64,000 bases of DNA. Origin: Phragmites australis. Its lineage: Eukaryota > Streptophyta > Magnoliopsida > Poales > Poaceae. Under the pieces are notes generated by a model. The model was not told where the DNA came from. It did not search any database and was given only the letters and a program-made list of their open reading frames with translations. The position numbers and the translations under genes were made by a program. Positions 34,118 to 46,609 of the stretch are shown here, in pieces (positions within the stretch are counted from its first letter, which is position 1; every line of letters begins with the position of its first letter). The stretch spans positions 25,952,001 to 26,016,000 of the forward strand of contig NC_084930.1 of NCBI RefSeq assembly GCF_958298935.1, written 5' to 3'.

Positions 34118-37100
34118 TGTCACACCCAGTTTTAACGGCCAAAACCAGATGCGGCCTATGTGTGCCTAGGATGTTCAACACATATAAGGACGTCACAGAT
34201 GAAGTAACAAAAGGAATATTTTTATTAAATAAACGTTAAACTCTTACAACAATTGACATATATTATCTTCTAAGAAGATATCTGCAGCGAAACAGAAGCA
34301 CTGGTGCCCAACAACACCGCAGGCAACCGACCGGGAGACACGCGCCTAAAACATCACAACCTCGTCTTGATAGTCTTCAACATCTTCACTCACTGAGCAG
34401 CAGCACACATATCGTATGGTAGGGAAAATAGCACGTGTGAGCACATGATGCGCTCAGCAAGTGTGGGAAAGATAATGATATGCATACTTATATCAAGAAT
34501 AGGCTAACACATGGTATATTTGCATAAATACGAGTAATGAAAAGATATTTGGACTCAAAAGCATTAAATAATTATTAAGTGAATGTAACCCATACAGTCC
34601 TACACTCAGTATACAAGGCTCCCCACCTTGCATATCATAACCGTCTAGTACTCCTTGTACTATAACCAAAACCACAACCATCTAGTATTCCCTGTACCAG
34701 AACCATAACCACAATCAAACCCATAATCACAATCCACTAATCATATGAGGATCCAAGTCTCTCATAACCGTAAGCATGACTGTTAGAACAGTTTACACTC
34801 TGTAGAGGTTGTCCAGCTTTCCCCACGAGTCAGTGAATTTCATGTTATCGTGTTTGCAAGATACTTAACACACGCCAGTGGTGTGCTGCCAGGAGATCAC
34901 TATGAAGCATTGTCCATTGATTAGGTCTTCGTACTCCAACGAATACCAGCCAGGTGTCTAACCAATATGCTAAGCCTTACCCATATCGGCCTCGTGGTTG
35001 GTACGGTAATTTTTCGGTTGTTGCTCCACAAACCGGTCCTTATTTGTGACACTTGGGCAAAGACTTTCCAACTATCCAACATTGAAATAACCAACAAAAC
35101 CTAACATCTCTGCTTGGAACGTATCCACAAGCCCACCATAAGAACCAACATCCCCTAACCCATTCTTTGCCTAAGTCCTAGGATTTCATGTTGCTAAAAC
35201 AAGTTCATCATCACCATTGCGTATGTCCACTAAACATGTATATGACACTTTCCAACATCCCAAAAGCATGGCTAAACAATTCTACCCAAGAAACTTATAT
35301 TAACTACCACTTAGGCTTCAAAGAATGTAAAGGAAGAATTAGGTAAACCCTAACATAGCTGACTACCCATTATATTAACAGACACTGCATGCAATTTTGT
35401 AAAACAAAACATTTAAAATATAGGTTCAAGATGATCAAGGACACTTGTCTTTTACCCAATGCTGCTCATTGTTGTCGAAATCTTGATCTTAAAGTCCCTT
35501 GATCTGCTCCGAAATGTTATCGACTAATCGCGAGAACTACCAACAAACAACACAAAGCAAACACTAAGAACAACATATCAAACATCATTAAAATACTTTA
35601 AAAACACTATAGTTGGATAGGGATGATTTTAGAAATATTTAGACGCAAGAATCGCCTAAATCAGAGTTAAGATGAAAAGAGAACATCTTTCGAGAGATGG
35701 ATTAGACTGAAAAGGAAATACTGATTTTCCGGAACTATCTTCCTATGGAAAAGTTTCTATTGCACAATCACTATGTCAGGCTTGACAATATTATTGCGCA
35801 AGATTCAAGAAGTGTAGGGCAGACCAGACTTTGTTGGCTAGGCTAAGGAGAATGATGTGGTGTTGACTTGACATGCTATGCAAATACCATCTTGGATTAA
35901 AGAAGGGATATGCTGAGATCTAGTATTGACCACCTATGATGGATCAAAAAGACCGAAGGTTGCGTTTCTAGGTTAAGGATACTACTGGTGACTCTATGTA
36001 GCGGTGGTGGTTCGGGTTTCGTCGAAGACAGCGATCGGGCGCGTGGCCACAGACATCGATGTCGGGCTTTAGTGGTGTTTCAGTGAAACGAGGGAAGCAT
36101 GACGTAGAACGTGGAAAGACTAACTCAGCGGTATGGTTGGTTTTGGAAGGGGTCATCCAAGGTAGCAGCAAAACAACGATGACTGCTATTAGGTTTGGTG
36201 GTGACCACGAACAGATGCAGGAACGAAGACGCTCGCGTTCCAGAAGATTGGCTATGAAATTTGAGAAACCATTTGAACAGAGATGTTCATATATCATAGG
36301 AACACAATTCTATGACATAGGGTAGATCATCCACTGAGAGGAAGAATGATCAATGGAGATGAGATGGGTGATAGCTGTGACGTGCTGTGGTTGGCAATGG
36401 CGTCCTGGTCGTGTCGCTGCACAAACGGGGATGGGCTCCTAGGGTCACGTAGAAGACTCGATGGGATGTCATGATGCGGTTGATGCATCCATACGGTTTT
36501 CGGATTGACGGGAACACGAATGCAAATCCGGTGCACGCGTAGAACTCGTCTAGAAACCGGACAACGCGTATGTCGACCTTGATTTCAATTCTTTGGCTAC
36601 TCTACTGGCCGACCTAGTTGGTGAGGGCGTAGGGAACATCATGGGATATGCACCGGTGAAAGGGCTTGGTGATTTGACCTCTGATCGGTCAGGAACATCG
36701 ATGTCAATCCGTTACAGCGTGGCTGTCCGTGACAGCGACGACCGTGGTGGCATAGATCGGGCTTTGGCCGGGACTAGGGCTTGGCTAGAGACTTAGTATG
36801 ATGATAAAACAGTAGTAAGGGAGGATAAGAAGGGTTCCTCACCTTGCTTTGATGGTCGAGGAAGGAGGATTCGCGGAGGAGATGACGAGGTAGCTCATCA
36901 CGGGCGGCGGCTCCAGCGAACGGTGGCGCACGGACAATGCAGCAGCGACTTCTAGGGTTTGGTGGCGTGGAATAAGGGTATGAGAGGGTGTGCAACTCAT
37001 ATTTATAGGGTTAGGGGCGGCTGGTTGAGGTGGTGTCCAAACCGAACACGAATCGGATTCGAGTTCGAGTCGGTTACGGTTTTCTTTTTCGCAGCTCACT

Positions 37101-38092
37101 ATTCCGTGGATGATATCTCCATCGTCTGGACTCCAAATTGGACATTTCTTTACTCTAAATTGTAGTACTCGAAAATATCTATAACTTTGTTATTCATTGA
37201 AACTTCTGAAGATGCCATATTGATTTCCAAAAATGCACCACAAGATAAACTGTTTGAACTCAAGCTTATCTGCGCAACACTGATTTAGGGAGCCATAATT
37301 TCTAGCTCCATTATCCAAAAGGGTACTTTCATAGGTTCAAATCGAAGCTCTCGACGAGACCTACAACTTTGGTATTTCTAAGATTTACATTTGAGGTCGT
37401 TTTGAACTCCAAAACTTTATGCGAAGATGAGGCTGTCTAGGACTCCGCGAAAATTTACAGATTTCGTGGATCCTTTGTTCGGCCATCTAGAAGACTTGGC
37501 TAAGGGTTTGTACTTGAGAAAGATTGAGCTCAAAGACACTTTAGGTATATCTAGGGTTTAGAAAAAAAACTTTTGCAGAGAAATTTGAATAGGATTTGAA
37601 TTTGAATTGAGTTTGGAATGAATTTAAAAGAAACGAAAAATGAGGTTGAACAAGAATAGGAGTAGATAAGGAATTTGAATTTGGATTTGGGTAGAATTTG
37701 AGAAAGAGGAGAGATTGACTATAAACAAGGGTATGGATAAGATTTGAATTGACCCGGAGAAGGATCAGATATGATCAAGGATTGAATAGATGATGAATTT
37801 AAGGATTTTGAATTCCAACCATTAAGATCCTTAACTTATTCACTACTGAGTTTTGTAAAAATATTTTCAAAATCTTTTTCACTCAAAACACCGAAGAGAA
37901 AGAAAAAGAAAAAGAACTCTAATGCATTTACCTGGCTCCTGATAAAACTCAGCATGCAATTCACACAAAATAATAACCTATATTGAGTGATTGATTAAGA
38001 AAATAGGTTTAAAATCTATTCTACTGGTGAAGCTATTCAATAATCTTGGAAAATTTTAGAAATTTGAGAAATCTGAAAATCAGGGTGTTACA
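34118..38092 (-). mobile_element. Giant gypsy-type solo LTR, 3,975 bp
   Basis: The block starts TGTCACACCCAGTTTT and ends AATCAGGGTGTTACA, a TG..CA form with inverted ends, flanked by the perfect 5-bp duplication GTTTT (34113-34117 and 38093-38097). On the minus strand it begins TGTAACACCCTGATTTTC, the start I associate with the long LTRs of grass Tekay/Del-type gypsy elements. A TATAAATA box on the minus strand at 37000-37007 supports that orientation. No primer site, gag or pol lies inside, so it is read as a solo LTR left by LTR-LTR recombination. Confidence 0.75.
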
Positions 38093-38097
38093 GTTTT

Positions 38098-38334
38098 TAA
38101 TTTTTCTCAGAAACTCCAGACTCCGAAAACTCTCGATACTCCAGTCCCTTCTCCATAGTCTCCGAACTTTTTTGGGTAGATGCAGTTTTTACGCTGCGTG
38201 TTTGTGTTGCATTCTGTTGTGATTCTCTTTTAGAGGTATGTTGGGCGATCAAATAGGAGAAGACTATCAATTTTGCAAGAAATTTGTTGAGGCGCCTATT
38301 CACCCCTCCTCTAGTCATCATTCTCGTTCAAACA
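38098..38334 (+). mobile_element. Copia LTR, second part (3' end)
   Basis: This continues the LTR interrupted at 34117. It ends in GGCGCCTATTCACCCC...CAAACA, which parallels GACGCCTATTCATT...TACA at the end of the next LTR copy (39505). No primer-binding site follows. Instead a second, 5'-truncated LTR copy begins. Confidence 0.6.
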
Positions 38335-39505
38335 GTTTGCTTGTCTCATAGTGTGCAGATGATGTATGCAACTTGACGGTCGATTGTGGATAATCAGGGC
38401 TAAGCGGGTACTTGGTGCCAGACAATCAAGGAGGCTTGGCAGGGTCAAGGATGATACTAGCTGTACACATATAGGTCAAGCAAAGCATGAAACGGAGGAT
38501 GAAAATGACATATTGACAAAGTCAAGCTAAAGGGATGCTAGTGTAAGTGACAAGATGGCTCAAGGGATTGAGAGCTTGAAAGACTTGTCGGCGATCAGGA
38601 TTGCAAGACGTAGTACACGTGTCGACATCAAAGCGTTTGCTTAAGATGTAAACAAGTGGCGAGTCACGCTTAGAGAAGCGTGCAGATGGTTTAATGGTTG
38701 GGCCTCAAAACCATGCGAGGACTGGAGGGTTATGTGGTACCATCGCGAAGCTTGTGTTGAGGCAAAGCTAAGTCGTGAAGGCGTCACAGCCGTTCGATGG
38801 ACGGAGTAAGAAATAGACCAAAATACCATCGGTGGTAGGTATGAGTGTACTACAACAGAGGGGTATTTTGGTAACAAGCTAGAAAACATAGAGGTTAAGT
38901 TTTTTCAGGCATATAAATACAGGAGAAGGGCTATGAGAGAGTTTGAACCATCCAAGTGAGCCTCTTGTGTCACCCATTTGAGAGTTTAGTGCTAGGGTTT
39001 TAGAGGAGGGGAAGATGAGTGCTTAGCCAATGTAATAGGTGAGAGTTTTTGAGAGAAAATTCTTGTAGTCCGTCTAAAATAGGGCTGACTATTTTGAGTA
39101 ATAAAGTTTATATTTTTGCATATGCTTGAATTCACCTCCTTCTAGTCTCTCTATTGGTTCCCTTGAAAGTTTGCAAGTTTTGTTTTTTCTGTTGTGATTT
39201 TCTTCTTCTTCTTTTTGAGCTACTTCTTTCAGTGACTGTCTTTTTACTGTGTTATTAATTCAAGTTTCAAGCTTTTGTACATAAAGACACATAGAATGGT
39301 ATTAAATAGAGCCTATGGTTCATATTCCATTCGTAGAGTTATGTTGCCTTGAAACTTTCTTTCTCACTTTGTCTATCTAAAGTTTATGCTTCCGTTTGTG
39401 CATTTTGTAGGAGCATTGGATGAATAAGGAATATGCCATTAATTTCGTAAGAAATTTGTAAGACGCCTATTCATTCTCCCTCTTGTTGCCTATCTCAATT
39501 CTACA
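38335..39505 (+). mobile_element. 5' LTR of plus-strand Copia element (5' truncated)
   Basis: This is homologous to 32970-33900. It ends ..CTACA at 39505 and is followed at once by ATTGGTATCAAAGAT, a primer-binding site for initiator methionine tRNA. That order, LTR then primer site then gag, defines a 5' LTR. Its own 5' end appears cut off at the join with the previous LTR. Confidence 0.75.
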
Positions 39506-42500
39506 ATTGGTATCAAAGATTATTTTATCACTTGTTGACCCTAACAGGCTTTGTAATCTGTAGGCGACATAGAGAGAAGTGGGAAGATACCTTTATTCGA
39601 TGGTCGAGATTTTTTTTACTAGAAGATGTGCATGGAGGCATATCTTCTAAGTCAAGGAAGTGCAATATGGGAAATAGTTGATTCCAACTATGCAGTCCCT
39701 GCTGCTCGTACTACTCAAGTTCAAATCAAGCAGTATAAGGCCAGAAATATTTTATTCATAAGTCTGAGTCAAAATAAGTTTGACAGGATACAGCACCTCC
39801 GTACTGCCTAGGAGATCTGGACGATGAGTGTCTTTCATAAAGGCACTAATCAGATTAAGGCCAGACGTCACAGTACATACAACCAAGAATATCAAATATT
39901 TGTGTAAGGGTCCAGTGAATCTCTAGATACTATGTTTGCTCATTTTGATAGAATTGTGAGCAACCTTACATCCACTGGTGTTTTTCCCTACTCTGATCAT
40001 GAGATGATGATCAAACTTCTCTATGCTCTCAATCGTAGCATATGGTAACTAAAGATCTCGAGCACTGAAGAGTCAATAATTTATGACATGTTAATTTATG
40101 ATGAACTCTTCAGCAAACTCAAGTCCACTGAGATAGCCAAAGCAGCTCGAATAGGTCTCGAAAACCCCATGTCTCAGAACATGGCATTGGTTTTTCGACC
40201 TAATGGTGACAATCAGGCTGGAGCTAGCTTTTCTAGTACTAACACTTCACCGAGTGATTTTGCTTTGTCTTCCTTAGTTTCTGTCACAAAGGAGCAGGTG
40301 GATGCACTAGATGATGAGGACTTTGCTCTTATTGTGAAGAAGTTCACCCGCTTCTATAACAACATAAGTGACCAGAGGAGAGGGGGGTCCCCGTGCTTTT
40401 TTGAGTGTGGTGACACCATTCACTTCAAGGCGGATTGCCCTAAGCTCAAGAAGAGGGAGGACCACGACTACGACTCCGACAAGCACAATAAGAAGAACAA
40501 GAAGCCCTTCTTCAAGAAGAACCGTGACAAGATGGCCAAGAAGGCGGCCAAGGTGGTTTCTAGGGCATTTATAGTAGCATTCAGCGACATCGACACCTCT
40601 TCAAGCGAGGAGAAGTGCTCAAAGGAGGAGCCGCAAGTGAAGAGCAAGAAAAAGGCCAAGGACTTCATCGGTCTCTGCTTCATGGCAAACAACAACAACG
40701 ATAGCGACCCCGAACTTGATCCCTCTGAGGTATTATCTTCCTACGACCAGCTTTCCATCCAAGTCGATACCTTAAATGATGCTCTCGTTAGCCAGGATAT
40801 GTTATTTAAGAAAGTTGTGCGTGAGTTAAAAGAGCTTTAGCCTAAGTATGAGTCTGTTTTTTCTGAACTTGAGTTGCTTAGGTCTAGATCCAAGATTGAG
40901 GATGAGGATTGTGAGAGTTGCTTGGTTGTCATGAGTGGGCTTGCCGAGCTTCAAACTGTGTATGCTTAAGTCATCAGTCGGCTTGAGACTGTCGAGAAGA
41001 AGCTCCTTGAGGAGGAGTGTAGACCTACTCTCTTAGGCGCTTGCAAGAATTTCCCTTTGCTCTCAAAGGATGCTGATGTGAAAGACAAGTGCATAAAGGA
41101 GCTAGAGTCTAGATTGGAGAGTGTTGAGAGTTCTACGGATATGCAGCCATAGTGTCCCACTTGCATGATCCTTAAGGACAAGTTTAGCTGGGTTAGAGGG
41201 CAAGTTGAAAAGCTCATGGCTGAGAATGAGTACCTCCTTTCTCTTGTGTAGAAGTGCTCAGAAGGCAAGGATAAAATGGATTTGATGTTAGCCAAGACCA
41301 AGATGTGTGCTGATAAGGATGGGTTAGCTTTGGGTTTGGGCTTTAAGAGAGTTACTTACACCACTTCTAGCAAGACTATTTTTACCATACCCACTACCCT
41401 AGAGTAGGAGAAAGCTAAGATCGATGCCTCATAATCCATGCTAGAAAAGAACAAGCCTACACCTCAACCTATAAAGAATAAACCCACACCCAAGAGAACT
41501 CCACAACCTAAGATGAAAGCCCCTGTGAGAGAGCCCAGAGTGACCAGCAATCAAACTCCCGAGAGACTTTACCATTGCACCTACCCTCAGAGGAAGGGTC
41601 ACTTGGTTTGGTTTTGCTATCGTCGTAGGAGAGATGAGCGGTGTGAGTTGGAGTGGAGTACCCGGGACATGTACCGCCCCTCTGTTGGTGTACATGATCC
41701 TTTTCTCCACTCCTACCCATGAGTCTCTAGCGCTTTTCAGTCTTTTCTTAGAGGTGTTGCCCGACGTGGATTTTACCATGACTCATATGGCTTTGGTCCA
41801 CGTGTAAGAGGTTTTGAGTCGTAGCACTTTGGCAGACCATATTTTCCTCATCGTGTTACTAACCCCTAGCATGTTGGTGTTAATTTTCATGCACTTAATG
41901 TTTCTACTTTAGGGCGGATGACCCAGTAGTAGATTCCCAGGAGGTTTTTGACTAACCCTAGTACTGAGCCATCCACTTTCTATTCTTCTCATATATAGGT
42001 GGTAGGTGGAGGCTTGGAGAATAAGTGGCTCATCGACTCTGGTTATTCGCGTCACATAACCAGAGATTCATCATGGTTCCTCAGTCTCACCCCACCAAAG
42101 CATCACGAGTACATCACATTCGGGGATGATCGGAAAGGTAGAGTGAATGCGAGAGGAACGGTAAAGGTAAATGAGAGTTTCACTCTCAAAGATGTGTCTT
42201 TAGTTGAGCATCTAGGATACAACTTACTTTCTGTATCTTAGTTGCTTGACGAGGACTTGGAAGTGCGCTTCAAGCGCGGTGTTTCTCTGGTTCTTGATTC
42301 ATCTGGTGCTTCGATTTGCAAGATTTCTCGAGTTGGGAGAGTTTTTGGAGCCAATTTTTCTGAGTCTTCTAGTTCTTCTCAGTGTTTAATTGCCAACCTT
42401 GTTCTAAGCTTTGGATGTGGCATAGAAGACTAGGGCACATGAGCTTTGACTTGCTTACTCGTTTGAGTGCCCTAGGCTTGATTCAAGAATCGCCTAAGCT

Positions 42501-43244
42501 CAAGTTTGAGAAGAACCTTGTTTGTGCTCCCTGTCGACATGGTAAGATAGTTATCGTTCCTCACCCACCAGTCAATCTAGTGATGACTGAACTACTGTGA
42601 GAACTTCTCTATAGGGACATTATTGGTCCTTCCCGAGTTCGTTCGGTGGGTGGGAAGTGGTATGTACTTGTTATTGTTGACGATTACTCTCGCTACTCTT
42701 GGATCTTCTTTCTTGTAAGTAAGGATGAAGTGTTCTCACACTTTCGGACCTTAGCTTTGAGATTGTTCAAAGAACTCCCATGTGCATTAAAAGCAACTCG
42801 CAGTGATAATGACACTGAGTTCAAGAACTATCTCTTTGATGCTTTCTTCCTTGAACATGGCATTAAGCATCAATTTTCTGCCCCACGCGTTCCTCAGTAG
42901 AATGGCATGGTTGAAAGAAATAATATGACTTTGTGGAGATGGCTAGGACGATGCTCGATAAGCATAGGACTTCTAGAAAATTTTGGGCTGAGGCCATTAA
43001 CACAGCATGCTACATCTCAAATCAGATTTTCTTGCGCTCGATCTTGAATTTGACTTCTTATGAGTTGCAATTTAGGAGGAAGCCAAAGGTTTCATATTTG
43101 AGAGTTTTTTATTGTCGGTGCTTCATCCTAAAGCGTGGTAATCTTAACAAGTTCGAGTCACGCACTTGTAATGGTATTTTCTTGGGGTATTCTCTTCACA
43201 ATTATGCTTACAGGGTTTACAATCTTAACACTAACATGATCATG

Positions 43245-43340
43245 GAATCATGTGATGTGACTTTTGATGAATCATGTGATGTGACTTTTGATGAATCATG
43301 TGATGTGACTTTTGATGAATCATGTGATGTGACTTTTGAT
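43245..43340 (+). repeat. 24-bp tandem repeat, four copies, in Copia pol
   Basis: The unit gaatcatgtgatgtgacttt(tgat) is repeated four times without a base change and in frame, giving ESCDVTFD four times. It lies in the linker after integrase. Identity between copies suggests a recent expansion by slippage. Confidence 0.95.
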
Positions 43341-43818
43341 GAGTTAACCCTCTGTTCTAGTTCTATCTTTAAATGTGTAGGCGATTAGGATATGAGCGAG
43401 AACATCTTTGTAGATAGTGATCTTCTAGCTCTTGGTGATGACGAGGATGATCCACTACTTCCCTCGACTACACTTGCTCTAGAGCTGGCTTCTACTTCTT
43501 CTACTCCAACACAGGGTCATACAACCTCCACTTCAACTACTCTCGATCCTGCACCAGCTGTGTTTGAGGGGGAGGTTCTCTCAAGGCATGAGGCCCCTCA
43601 ACACATTCATCGGCGACACCCTCTACAGGCGATGATCAGTGACATCGATGAGAGGGTAACGAGGTCCAAATATGTTTCTCATGCTCATTTTACTGATTCT
43701 ACATTCGTTGCTTCTGTTGAGCCCCATGATGTTGGACATGCTTTATCTGATTTAAATTGGGTCAATGTCATGCATGAAGAGCTTGAAAATTTTGAGGGAA
43801 ACCAAGTTTGGGTCCTTA

Positions 43819-44085
43819 GACCATCTCCAACCATATTCTCTTCATTTCATTCCCTTCCCGATTCCCTTCCATGTTTTCATTCCCTTTATTTTCTCTCATC
43901 TCCAACAGCTTCCCTTCGAGGGGAATCGCGAAGGGAAAGGAGAGAGAATACCATCCTGAAGGGAATGATCTTGGGAATCTCTTTGTGACAAGAACCAAGA
44001 AGGGAAACCGTTGGAGCGCTGAAGAGAACGATAATCCCTTCACTACGGGAATCTGGGCCCTGAAGGGAAGCCCTTGGCCAAGGTC
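43819..44085. mobile_element. Tourist-like (PIF/Harbinger) MITE in Copia pol
   Basis: A 267-bp insertion splits the reverse-transcriptase lead (..NQVWVL | EPPPNVHTISTKWVF). It begins GACCATCTCCAACC and ends GGCCAAGGTC, with short inverted ends, and has the trinucleotide TTA on both sides (43816-43818 and 44086-44088), the duplication of PIF/Harbinger elements. The inside is made of GAAGGGAA / TTCCCTTC motifs in inverted order. Confidence 0.75.
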
Positions 44086-46609
44086 TTATAGAGCCACCCC
44101 CTAATGTTCACACCATAAGCACAAAATGGGTTTTCAAAAACAAACAAGAAGAGGATGGGTCTGTAGTGATAAACAAGGATAGACTAGTGGCGCAGGGTTT
44201 CATTCAAATTGAGAGTATAGACTTCGGAGAGACCTTTGCACCGATAGCTAGTCTAGAAGCCATCAGGATCATTCTAGCATTTACGAAATCCCAGGTTTTT
44301 AAGCTATATCAAATGAATGTCAAGAGTTCTTTCCTAAATGATTTCATATAGAAAGTGGTTTATGTCAAGCAACCCCCAGGCTTTGAGCATCCCAAGTACC
44401 CTCACACAGTATACAAGCTTCAAAAAGCTTTGTATGAGCCAAAGCAAGAACCTAGGGCTTGATATGATAGGTTTAGGGTCTTTTTTGTTAGAGCATGGGT
44501 ATGTCATGGGGTCGGTTGATAAAAGTTTATTCACTCACAGGCATGGCAAAGATTTCCTACTTTTTCAGATTTACGTGGATGATATCATTTTTTGTGGCTC
44601 TTCTCATACACTTGTGGCCAAGTTTGCAGAAACTATGAGCATGGAGTTTGAGATGTCGATGATGGGTGAGCTCAACTTATTCCTTGGAATTCAAATCAAG
44701 CAATGCAAGTATGGTACATTCTTCCACCAAACGAAGTACACCAGTGAGCTACTGAAGAAGTTTGACATGAGTGACGCGAAGCCCTTGGCGACACCAATGG
44801 CTATCTCGACTGTGCTTGATTTGGATGAAGATGGCAAAGTGGTGGACCAGCGGGAGTTCAGGAGCATGATTTGCTCCCTCTTGTACCTGACGACGATAAT
44901 ACCATACATCCACCTCACCGTCTACCTCTGTGCATTCTTCCAAGCTTCACCGAGGACGTCTCACCGCCAAGCGGTGAAACGTATTCTGAGGTACCTCAAG
45001 CACACTTTCGAGTATGGACTTCGGTTTTCTGCTGCCTCTTCACTTTCTCTTTGAGGTTTTTTCGATGCAGATTTTCCTGGTTGTAGAATTAATAGGAATA
45101 GTACCTTTGGTGCTTGTCATTTCTTGTGTACTTCTCTTGTGTGTTGGTCTTCTCACAAATAGTCTAGCGTGGCACAGTCTACTACTGAAACTAAATATAT
45201 AGCTGCTGCTAGTTGTTACTCATAGATTTTGTGGATGGTTGCTACCTTGAGGGATTTTGGGTTAGATTTCAAGAGTGTGCCATTTTTGTGTGATAACACA
45301 AGTGCCATAAGCCTAGCCAATAATCTAGTCTAGAACTCCAAAACCAAACATATAGATGTGAGGTTTCACTTTCTGAGATACCACTATGAAAAGAGGGACA
45401 TAGACTTGAAATACATTGATAACCAACACCAGCTAGCTGATATCTTCACCAAGCCCTCTAGATGCTACTAGATTTACCTATTTGAGGGGAAAGCTTGGTG
45501 TGTACCATCCCTATGGCATTGTGTGAGGGAAAGTTGCCTTTGTATATACTTTATGTTACTTTTCTTACATTTGCATTGCATCACATCATGTAAGATAATC
45601 ATAGTAGTTGAGCTTTGACTTGACTTGTATGTCTTTATAGAATTGAATTTGGACTAATTTGAGTAGTTGTGTGGAGTATGCTTTCAATCATAGACTCCTC
45701 TTGATACTTTGACATGCAACATTTCAAGCAGGCTAGCTTTCCTTAAGGTAAAATTTGGCAATTTTATTAATTATGTAGACTATAAAATGTTACATTCTTG
45801 ATCACCATGTTCGTAATTGCCTTGTCTTAGTCAATGCTTATATTAAGGCTAGTTTGATGAATATCTTGATCTAGGCTTCTTGGTTCAAGTCAGTGGATTG
45901 AGGAACATTGCACTATATTTTCTGTCCTCGTCAAATGTTTAGCTCATGATAGAATCTTGGTGGAACATATGTTCCTTGTGTCAAAAAGACACTACTTGAC
46001 TTGATCTTATGAAAACTTGATACTTGTGAAAATAAAATTTCTTGCGCAAAAAATGTGATCCAATACGGTTGTCTTGAAGCCTCGAGGTGTTTGACGTACC
46101 CAGTCGCACGACACTTCGCTTGGATAAGAGGCAACTTAAGGATAAAAATGAAAGAAATGTGCCTAAAAGATCATTTTTATTTTAATCATTTGATCTAACT
46201 AATTCTTAGTTTCATATGTGAGCATTTGCAAAGCCTACTGTCATAAATGCTTGTTTGCCGAGTTTGAGATTGAAGTTGGCTTGTTCTTAATGCTTGTATT
46301 ATCTCGGCATGAGTGGATGCTTATGTGGTGGTCGCTTTGAACATGATTCAGCCATGTGAAATTAAACGCGCCGACCAATTCTTCAGGTTTATCTTGTGAA
46401 GCTTCATGTTCCAGTGTCACTATATTTTTTTAGCCTTTGTACAATTGTAAGCTCCATCCTCTACTTTCTATAGCCCTTTGACATTTCTAGCATTTGCAAA
46501 TACTTTGTGGTATACTTGTAAAAGCTCATTAGGTTTGCTTGTTCATGCATTGCATAATATTTTGTCCTTGATGTTTTCATTGCCAAAGGGGGAGAAATGA
46601 TTAATATGC

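Larger units (their letters stand above)
39506..46596 (+). pseudogene. Copia (SIRE-like) gag-pol polyprotein, degenerate
   Basis: Order: gag (from about 39560) with zinc knuckle CFFECGDTIHFKADC (near 40400) and a second, less regular one (near 41573). Then protease with WLIDSGYSRHIT (42027), pre-integrase HRRLGHMSFDLL (near 42423), and integrase with YRDIIGPSRVRS, RSDNDTEF and NGMVERNN (42600-42925). Then reverse transcriptase with RLVAQGF, KLYQMNVKSSFL and YVDDIIF (44175-44590), and RNase H (45060-45470, ending QLADIFTKP). Stops (42239, 42598, 42898 and others) and a frameshift near 42930 disable it. A long tail follows to a polypurine tract CAAAGGGGGAGAAA at about 46582-46595. No 3' LTR follows; the minus-strand Copia sequence begins instead. 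Confidence 0.88.

Noticed and set aside
36059..37165. Open frames inside the solo LTR
   Set aside because: They are short, overlap on both strands and contain the minus-strand LTR promoter region; no protein family is seen.
32970..39505. A single Copia element with LTRs at 32970 and 38350 as a pair around 34118-38092
   Set aside because: The sequence between is a solo LTR with its own GTTTT duplication, and the first LTR resumes after it, so the two Copia LTR copies are adjacent, not a 5'/3' pair around an internal region.
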